Source of the DNA: JBKEDF01 sp047975325
GTDB taxonomy: Bacteria; Pseudomonadota; Alphaproteobacteria; Rhodobacterales; Rhodobacteraceae
Length of the DNA: 9,274 bases
Assembly (NCBI GenBank): GCA_047975325.1
Contig: JBKEDF010000010.1
Span: forward strand, 1 to 9,274
Direction of reading: 5' to 3'
Positions 1-5,430 of the stretch are shown one piece after another. Position numbers and translations under genes: made by a program. The notes beneath the pieces were generated by a model, which saw nothing but the letters and a program-made list of their open reading frames with translations, had not been told where the DNA came from and made no database searches. How positions within the stretch are numbered: the first letter of the stretch is position 1; every line of letters starts with the position of its first letter.

Positions 1-860
1 AACAGATCCGGGGCAAATTCGCGCGCCGCCACCCGGATGGCATGGGTGAAGTCATAGGTTTCGGTCACCTGATGACCCAGTGTGTAATCCCGCAGCGCGC
101 GGGTATCGGTGGCGCCGGGCCACCAGATTTCGCCGCGCCCGTCGATCATCGGTAAATCGGGCTGGCCAAACAGGTCAGGGGCCAGGCGGGTCAGCGCGGT
201 GTCGGATACTGGCGCCAGGAGATGCGAATGGAACGCCGCGTGATTGGGCAGGCGCATCGGGAAGCGATCCTGCTGCGGCACGGCGGCCTCAAAAGCCGCA
301 AGCCCGACTTCATTGCCAGCCAGCACCAGCATTCCACCCAGATCGATCGACACGGCGAGGGTATGATCGGGCCGCGCATCGACCTGCGCGATCTGTGCCA
401 GAAGTTCAGCCTTGCGGGGCGGGTTTGGAGCCCAGTCATCACCGGTATGTGGATAGATCAGCTGACCGCCGATAAGGGTTTCCTGCATCAACGCGCCCAT
501 GGTGTTGACCACGTCAAAGGCATGTTCGGGCGTCAGCGCCCCACTGCAGCCCAGGGTAGAATACCAGCCCATGGAGTTGCCGGTAACGGCGACGATTTCT
601 ATCCTGTTGCGGTCTATATTCAGGAAGTCGCCATAGCTGGCGGCATAGATCAGCGCCGAGGCATTATCGCCCCGGGTGTGTTTCGCCACCGAATAGCGCG
701 CCGCGCCATCCAATGCCGACAGGGTTTCCTGCCCCATCGCACTGCGGCGGGCGTCAAACCGGTCCAGCAGGGCCGGGTCGGGAAAATGCCGGCCCAGGAC
801 GCCCAGTTCGGATTTGTTATAGGTGCCACGGCCGGGGCAGATCACAACAGCGGTGGTCAT
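1..860 (-). CDS. Malonyl-CoA:ACP transacylase-like acyltransferase (partial, C-terminus beyond the window)
   Basis: The reading frame is open from ATG at 860 to the left edge, giving about 286 residues of an acyltransferase of the FabD (ACP S-malonyltransferase) fold. The N-terminus reads MTTAVVICPGRGTYNKSELG, a variant of the usual FPGQG start of FabD proteins. The nucleophile elbow is GNSMGWYS (a GxSxG motif), with the serine at about residue 96. The motif AFHSHLL places the expected catalytic histidine at about residue 211. Such enzymes move a malonyl or other acyl group from CoA to the phosphopantetheine arm of an acyl carrier protein. The start codon overlaps the stop of the upstream E1 gene (ATGA, 857-860), and AAGGAA lies 8 nt upstream, so translation is probably coupled. 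The PGRG variation and the E1 neighbour suggest a specialised pathway acyltransferase rather than housekeeping FabD; the acyl substrate is unknown. Confidence 0.82.
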   Translation of the reverse strand, partial: MTTAVVICPGRGTYNKSELGVLGRHFPDPALLDRFDARRSAMGQETLSALDGAARYSVAKHTRGDNASALIYAASYGDFLNIDRNRIEIVAVTGNSMGWYSTLGCSGALTPEHAFDVVNTMGALMQETLIGGQLIYPHTGDDWAPNPPRKAELLAQIAQVDARPDHTLAVSIDLGGMLVLAGNEVGLAAFEAAVPQQDRFPMRLPNHAAFHSHLLAPVSDTALTRLAPDLFGQPDLPMIDGRGEIWWPGATDTRALRDYTLGHQVTETYDFTHAIRVAAREFAPDL

Positions 861-3049
861 GCGGTTTGTTCCTTCAGCAGGGCGCGCGCGGCGTTGTAGA
901 TTTCGTCCGATGAGGGCATGGTGGCGCCATAGGCCGGGCCGGTGGCGATGAAACTGTCCTCGGCGGCAATACGCGATACCGGCAGGGCGGTTTTTTCGGT
1001 CATCAGCGTCATCAGCGCCTCCGACAGCCCGCCGGTGCGGCGGGTCTCATCGACAATCAACACGCGATCACAGCCGGTAACGGCCTTGATCAGCGCCGTA
1101 TCGGGTAGCGGGTTCAGCCAGCGCAGATCGATCACCCGCGCGTTCACCCCGTCGGCCTTCAACCGTTCCTGCGCCTGACGCGACAGGTAATAGCCATTGG
1201 CAAAGCTGATGATGGCCAGATCCGTCCCGTCGCCATGCTGGCCGACCTCATCCATGGCGATGCGTTCATCCGGTGCTGGATAGGTTGTCATCCAGGCGCT
1301 GTCACCGGCCTTATGCAGGTCGCGCATCGGGTAAAGCGCAATGGGTTCCAGGAACACCACCAGCCGCTGTTCTTCCCGCGCCAGACGCACGCATTCGCGC
1401 AGCATTCGGGCGGCATCGGCACCGTTTGACGGACAAGCCAGGATCAGACCCGGGATATCACGCAGTACCGCAACAGAGTTGTCATTGTGGAAATGCCCGC
1501 CAAAGCCTTTCTGATAACCCAGCCCGGCGATACGCAGCACCATCGGGTTGGTATATTGCCCATTCGAAAAGAAGGGCAGGGTGGCAGCCTCACCGCGCAG
1601 CTGGTCCTCGGCATTATGCAGATAGGCCAGGAACTGGATCTCGGGTATCGGCAGGAAGCCGTTCTGCGCCATGCCAATGCCCAGCCCCAGAATGGATTGT
1701 TCGTCCAGCAAGGTGTCGATCATCCGGTCCGGGCCGAACCGCGACAGCAATTTCTGCGTTACGCCATAAACCCCACCCTTGCGACCGACATCCTCACCCA
1801 TCAGGATGATCTCGCGATGTTCCAGCATCAGGTCGGTCAGGGCCCAGTTGATGATCCGGCTCATCGGTTGCGGATTGGCCTGGGCTTTCAGGTCTCCGCC
1901 GAACATTTCGGCGCGTTTCCCGGCAGGGGGGCCGTTGCTGGGTTTGCACGGTCGGACTGGTGGGATCAGGCTGGCCATCACATCCTTGGCAGTCCGCAGA
2001 TGCGGGCGTTTGATGGCCTCGGCCGCAATGCGGGAGATGCGGATGCGGGTATCATCATAGATCTGCAAGGCGGCTTCAGCACCAAGCGCGCCGGATTGTT
2101 CCAGCAACCGGGCGGACTGCAGCAGCGGATCATTGGCCTCATCGGCTTCCACTTCGGTTTTCGGCAGGTAGCTGGTCGCGACATCCGCGCCGGCATGACC
2201 GTAAAGCCGCACGGTGCGGACATGCAGGAAGGCTGGCTTGCGGTGATTGCGCACATAATGCGCCGCCTGCTGTGTCACGGCAAAGGTGTTGAAAATATCC
2301 AGCCCGTCACAACTGAAATATCTGAGGCCGGGGCGGTGTTCAAAACTGGCCGCAATCCAGCCCTTCGGCGTTTTGGTGGAAATGCCGATCCCGTTGTCTT
2401 CACAGACGAACAGCAAGGGCAGCGGTACTGACTGAAAGCTGGTCCAGCCGGCGGTGTTGAACGCCCCTTGGGCGGTGGAATGGTTGGCCGAGGCATCACC
2501 GAAGGAACACATCACCAGCGCGTCCTCCGGATATTCGGCATGTTCGGGCGCATGCCGTTTGGCAGCACCGATGGAATAGGCCGCCCCCAATGCCTTGGGC
2601 AGGTGACTGGCAATGGTCGAGGTCTGCGGCGGGATGTTCAGCGCTTTCGATCCCAGCACCTTGTGCCGCCCGCCCGAGATCGGGTCCTCGGACGAACAGG
2701 CAAAGCTGAGCAATATGTCCCAAGCCATGGTCTGGCCCGGCACCTGCGCGCCGCGGGCGATCTGAAACGCCGCATCACGATAGTGTAGGAAGGCCGGATC
2801 GGTCGGGCGCAGCGCATGCGCGACGGCAGCCAGACCTTCATGCCCCGAAGAACCAATGGTGTAGTAACCTTCGCCTGCTTTCTGCATGGCGCGACTTTCC
2901 AGATCCAGTGCGCGGCTCAGGCATTGCATCCGGAACAGTGCCACCGCATCCGGTTTGGTCAGCGGTCCTGCCGGCGCGGCACCTTCGGGAAAGTCCCGTG
3001 TTGCAACCCGTTGGCGAAAGTTGGCTTCGACAATTTCTGTTCTGTCCAT
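857..3049 (-). CDS. Fused 2-oxoacid dehydrogenase E1 (alpha and beta subunits in one chain, thiamine diphosphate-dependent)
   Basis: This 730-residue protein joins both E1 subunits of a pyruvate/branched-chain type 2-oxoacid dehydrogenase. Residues about 30-365 are E1-alpha. A stretch around 132-160 (GSKALNIPPQ, then ASHLPKALGAAYS) resembles branched-chain E1-alpha. The ThDP/Mg motif runs from GDASANHST at 184 to CEDN at 216-219, and HVRTVRLYGHAGAD lies at 276-289. A proline/glycine-rich linker (about 363-395) leads to E1-beta, with GEDVGRKGGVYG at 418-429, FGPDRMIDTLLDEQSILGLG at 438-457, and GGHFHND at 517-523 where E1-beta carries its catalytic histidine. E1 decarboxylates a 2-oxoacid and normally passes the acyl group to a lipoyl E2, but no E2 or E3 gene is seen here. 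It sits 4 nt after a 48-codon ORF and overlaps the acyltransferase gene. The substrate cannot be read from sequence; a branched-chain or small unusual 2-oxoacid is plausible. Confidence 0.88.
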   Translation of the reverse strand: MDRTEIVEANFRQRVATRDFPEGAAPAGPLTKPDAVALFRMQCLSRALDLESRAMQKAGEGYYTIGSSGHEGLAAVAHALRPTDPAFLHYRDAAFQIARGAQVPGQTMAWDILLSFACSSEDPISGGRHKVLGSKALNIPPQTSTIASHLPKALGAAYSIGAAKRHAPEHAEYPEDALVMCSFGDASANHSTAQGAFNTAGWTSFQSVPLPLLFVCEDNGIGISTKTPKGWIAASFEHRPGLRYFSCDGLDIFNTFAVTQQAAHYVRNHRKPAFLHVRTVRLYGHAGADVATSYLPKTEVEADEANDPLLQSARLLEQSGALGAEAALQIYDDTRIRISRIAAEAIKRPHLRTAKDVMASLIPPVRPCKPSNGPPAGKRAEMFGGDLKAQANPQPMSRIINWALTDLMLEHREIILMGEDVGRKGGVYGVTQKLLSRFGPDRMIDTLLDEQSILGLGIGMAQNGFLPIPEIQFLAYLHNAEDQLRGEAATLPFFSNGQYTNPMVLRIAGLGYQKGFGGHFHNDNSVAVLRDIPGLILACPSNGADAARMLRECVRLAREEQRLVVFLEPIALYPMRDLHKAGDSAWMTTYPAPDERIAMDEVGQHGDGTDLAIISFANGYYLSRQAQERLKADGVNARVIDLRWLNPLPDTALIKAVTGCDRVLIVDETRRTGGLSEALMTLMTEKTALPVSRIAAEDSFIATGPAYGATMPSSDEIYNAARALLKEQTA

Positions 3050-3053
3050 GGGA

Positions 3054-3200
3054 TTACGCGAAGGTTTGCAGGTTGGTCAGGGCACGGCCCTGAATCAGGG
3101 TGTAAATGTCGTGGGTGTTGACCATCTTCGGCTTCATATTCGGCGGTTCTGCCGCCAACGCGCCCACTTTTCCAAGACCCAAGATCGAGACGGAGTTCAT
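3054..3200 (-). pseudogene. 48-residue ORF, probable remnant of a Rossmann-fold (saccharopine dehydrogenase-like) gene
   Basis: An ATG at 3200 opens a 48-codon frame ending at TAA 3054-3056. It is preceded by a strong ribosome binding site, GGGGGA, 4 nt upstream. The N-terminus MNSVSILGLGKVGALAAE has the beta-strand plus GxGxxG shape that begins NAD(P)-binding dehydrogenases, and it recalls saccharopine dehydrogenase-like proteins. After about residue 18 the fold does not continue. The rest (PPNMKPKMVNTHDIYTLIQG onward) looks like a different part of a protein, so an internal in-frame deletion joining the two ends of a longer gene is a reasonable reading. It is the first ORF of the minus-strand operon and lies 4 nt before the E1 start, so its translation may deliver ribosomes to E1, which lacks an obvious Shine-Dalgarno of its own. 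A genuine small leader peptide is the alternative. Confidence 0.5.
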
Positions 3201-3204
3201 GCGA

Positions 3205-3210
3205 TCCCCC
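3205..3210 (-). promoter_or_regulatory. Ribosome binding site of the first ORF in the E1 operon
   Basis: On the minus strand GGGGGA lies 4 nt before the ATG at 3200. It is the only strong Shine-Dalgarno-like site at the head of the operon. The E1 ATG at 3049 has only the end of the 48-codon ORF and TCCC in front of it. Confidence 0.5.
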
Positions 3211-3248
3211 AGTATTTGTATTTCAACTCATGCTAGTTCATTGACTGG

Positions 3249-3266
3249 TGCATAAAAATATATGAA
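3249..3266. promoter_or_regulatory. Candidate LysR-type regulator binding dyad in the divergent intergenic region
   Basis: TGCATA, six A/T bases and TATGAA form an imperfect inverted repeat (CATA/TATG is exact) inside an AT-rich patch between the divergent E1 operon and the LysR gene. LysR regulators commonly bind AT-rich interrupted dyads (T-N11-A type) between themselves and a divergent target. The position, 28 nt before the lysR ATG, fits autoregulation and control of the operon. The assignment rests on position and dyad symmetry alone. Confidence 0.3.
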
Positions 3267-3293
3267 TTGCTCAGCTAACAATGACCATAGGTA

Positions 3294-4229
3294 ATGAATT
3301 GGATGCTGCACCTGCCCTCTCTTTCCATCCTGCGCAGCTTTGAAGCGGCGGCAAAGCATCAAAGCTTCACCCTTGCGGCCGAAGAACTGCATGTAACCCA
3401 GGGCGCCATCAGCCGGCAGGTGCGGGAATTGGAGGGCCTGGTCGGCGTGGCGCTGTTTTGCAAGGCAGGGCGGGGGGTTTCCCTGACCGAGGCCGGGCGT
3501 ATTTTTGCGGCGCGACTGCATGGCGATCTGGATCGCCTCCGGCAGACGGTGATCGAAACGCAGGCCGCCGGTGAGGGCGCACAGACCCTGAGCATCGCTG
3601 TGTTGCCTACATTCGGGTCACGTTGGCTGGTGCCGCGCCTGCCGCGCTTTTGCGCGCAGCATCCAGAGATTCAGATTGCCCTCCACAGCCGCCCCGTGCC
3701 ATTCGACCTGACGAAAGAAAGCATTGATATCGCCATTCATTATGGAAGTTCGGAATGGGTCGGCGGAGACCTGACAGAACTCTGTCCCGAGGATCTTGTA
3801 CTGGTGGCATCCCCTGCTCTGTTGGATAAGTATGATATCCGGCAACCTGCAGAAGCTATTGATGCACCATTACTACATCTGAGTTCGCGGCACGCGGCCC
3901 TCCCAACCTATTTTCGATCCTTGGGCGTGGACGATGGTCGTACGCTGCAGGGGGCGATGTTCGATCAGTTTTCGATGCTCATTTCCGCGGCGGTGCATGG
4001 CATGGGTACGGGAATTGTGCCAACTTATCTGATCGAAAGCGAATTGGCACAAGGGACGCTTGTCGCAATCGATTACCAGGTTGGATCGCAAGGAAAATAC
4101 TATCTCGTAAGACCGCAGAACACATCCGTATCGGCTGCAGAATACTTCGCAAACTGGGTGACTTCAGAGGCACGAACGTCCATTTACAACCGATCGATAC
4201 GGCTCAAGCAGGCATCGTCAAGTTATTGA
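3294..4229 (+). CDS. LysR-family transcriptional regulator, GcvA type
   Basis: This 311-residue protein has the usual LysR length and layout. The N-terminal winged helix-turn-helix covers about residues 5-65 (LPSLSILRSFEAAAKH, AAEELHVTQGAISRQVRELE, and LTEAGRIF closing the wing). A linker helix follows, and the periplasmic-binding-like effector domain spans about 90-300. The phrase HGMGTGIVPTYLIESELAQG late in the protein is typical of GcvA-like members. The gene is divergent from the E1/acyltransferase operon across 93 bp, the classic arrangement for a regulator and its target, so it probably senses a pathway metabolite. The ATG at 3294 is used; ATG 3303 (MLHLPSLS) is an equally possible start, with AGG at 3289-3291 as the only Shine-Dalgarno-like sequence. 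The last 25 residues are rich in Ser, Arg and Lys, extending past the usual end of the domain. Confidence 0.9.
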   Translation: MNWMLHLPSLSILRSFEAAAKHQSFTLAAEELHVTQGAISRQVRELEGLVGVALFCKAGRGVSLTEAGRIFAARLHGDLDRLRQTVIETQAAGEGAQTLSIAVLPTFGSRWLVPRLPRFCAQHPEIQIALHSRPVPFDLTKESIDIAIHYGSSEWVGGDLTELCPEDLVLVASPALLDKYDIRQPAEAIDAPLLHLSSRHAALPTYFRSLGVDDGRTLQGAMFDQFSMLISAAVHGMGTGIVPTYLIESELAQGTLVAIDYQVGSQGKYYLVRPQNTSVSAAEYFANWVTSEARTSIYNRSIRLKQASSSY

Positions 4230-4507
4230 CTGGTGTTGGAATTGGTCTAGAATCATGAAAGCATGTGTAGCTACTTAAACGCCACCACCAAGGCGGCGGG
4301 GTGACATAAGATGCAAGATGTCGGCAGAGCGGATAGCGGCGGCCTTGCCTTTTCTTAGGGTACTCCTGTCAGCAGGTGATAACTTGGTTCAAGCCTTCAG
4401 TCGATGAACTGGTTTTTCGTGGGCGCGGTTGTCTTGCAATGAACATGGTGTGTCGGGCCGCCACGCAAGGTGCTATAAAAAAGCAGAACTGTTACAGGCA
4501 ATTGCGA
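4230..4507. other. Intergenic stretch with no supported gene
   Basis: The 278 bases between the LysR stop and the preferred start of the next gene contain no convincing ORF or tRNA. The frame of the downstream gene is open back to a GTG at 4376, but that GTG has no usable ribosome binding site and the extra residues look unlike protein. Small GC-rich inverted repeats near 4281-4302 (CGCC/GGCG) and 4339-4350 lack a solid stem plus T-run, so no terminator is called. Confidence 0.4.
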
Positions 4508-5353
4508 ATGGCAGCAGAATTATCGCAGATTACGGGTTCCCCAGGTTCGACGGCAGATGATCGTTCGATGTTCAACCTGCATATCGGCATCCCGGGAATC
4601 ATCCCCGATCTGCTGCACTCGATTGCGCAGACAGGTATCCTCAAGGCTGATAACGCTCCGCAAGTTCTGCCGCGAAAGCTCTGGCAGGAACAGTTTCGTA
4701 GCTTGGTCAATGCCAGAAGAACGACAGCGGCCTTCAATGTCACAGACAGGCGTTCAGCTGAGGTGACAATTGGTGAGTTGTCCGCCCGTGGCCCCGTGGC
4801 GGCAAGCCAGCATGCATTACTTGGCTTGCCGGAGGATTGCTTCTTCAAAAACAAGGTGCTGCCCTATACAGAAGCCCGCATCGGGCAAATTTCAGAAATC
4901 TTTGCGGCTGTCCCTTTGACATTTCATCTGACCATACGGAGCCAGTTTGACTATCTGCGACTGGCAATGAACCGGCGGCCGGAAGACAGGGCTTTAACCG
5001 AACCAAGGATCATACCTTCCTGGGCGCAGCTTGTGCATCGGATCAAAGCCAGCGCACCGGACAGCCAGGTCGTGGTCTGGGATTTCGAGCAGCCGGAAAA
5101 GGTTGCCCTGGCGTTTCTGATATGCCTGCTCGACACCAGGGATGGACGGCTGATTGAAACACTGGCCGAATATTTGGGCATGACGCTCAAACGCCCGGAA
5201 ATGCCTCTCAATAATCACGAGATCCCGGGCATTGCCCCCGAACTTGCCGACCGTCTCGACGTTCAGTATGAACTTGATCTGAAAGCGCTTGATCAGATTG
5301 ACGGTGTTTCCCTCATTCTCCCCGAGAATGTCCCCGAAGAATTTCACTTCTGA
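4508..5353 (+). CDS. Divergent sulfotransferase-like protein of unknown function
   Basis: The stop is at 5351-5353. The frame is open from GTG 4376; ATG 4508 is preferred because AGG lies about 9 nt upstream, and ATG 4568 (MFNLHIGIPG) is an alternative close to where the fold begins. The layout resembles sulfotransferase-like proteins common in Rhodobacteraceae. A first strand and helix read NLHIGIPGIIPDLLHSI. A middle segment reads ASQHALLGLPEDCFFKNKV, then LPYTEARIGQISEIF and FHLTIRSQFDYL. A later block reads PSWAQLVHRIKASAPDSQ followed by VVVWDFEQ. In sulfotransferases the first loop is KTGTT-like and binds PAPS phosphate; here the equivalent stretch is IPGIIPD, with no lysine or threonine. 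Sulfotransfer is therefore doubtful. No signal peptide or membrane segment is visible. It converges on the RTX glycosidase gene 77 bp away. The family call is from pattern memory only. Confidence 0.6.
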   Translation: MAAELSQITGSPGSTADDRSMFNLHIGIPGIIPDLLHSIAQTGILKADNAPQVLPRKLWQEQFRSLVNARRTTAAFNVTDRRSAEVTIGELSARGPVAASQHALLGLPEDCFFKNKVLPYTEARIGQISEIFAAVPLTFHLTIRSQFDYLRLAMNRRPEDRALTEPRIIPSWAQLVHRIKASAPDSQVVVWDFEQPEKVALAFLICLLDTRDGRLIETLAEYLGMTLKRPEMPLNNHEIPGIAPELADRLDVQYELDLKALDQIDGVSLILPENVPEEFHF

Positions 5354-5430
5354 GTTCGAGAAGCCGCAGAGCGTCTGGGGGCATCGCCAAGTTGTTTGTA
5401 TGTTCTGTTTTGGTTATGGTTCTGGGCCTT

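Noticed and set aside
222..899. 225-codon plus-strand ORF over the acyltransferase gene
   Set aside because: It lies opposite the acyltransferase, whose GNSMGWYS and AFHSHL motifs are clearly coded on the minus strand; the plus-strand product resembles nothing and has no ribosome binding site.
1487..2431. 314-codon plus-strand ORF inside the E1 gene
   Set aside because: It is an antisense shadow made possible by high GC; the minus-strand frame carries all E1 motifs over the same span.
3240..4235. 11-bp direct repeat ATTGACTGGTG on both sides of the LysR gene (3240-3250 and 4225-4235)
   Set aside because: Several 11-base matches are expected by chance in 9 kb, the second copy overlaps the stop codon, and nothing else suggests that the gene was inserted.
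4376..4507. N-terminal extension of the sulfotransferase-like gene from GTG 4376
   Set aside because: AGG abuts the GTG with no spacing, and the added residues do not resemble the start of the fold, so a downstream ATG is preferred.
5354..5430. Possible terminator between the convergent genes (CAGA-GCG-TCTG hairpin at about 5367-5377)
   Set aside because: The stem is short with a mismatch and no continuous T-run follows on either strand.
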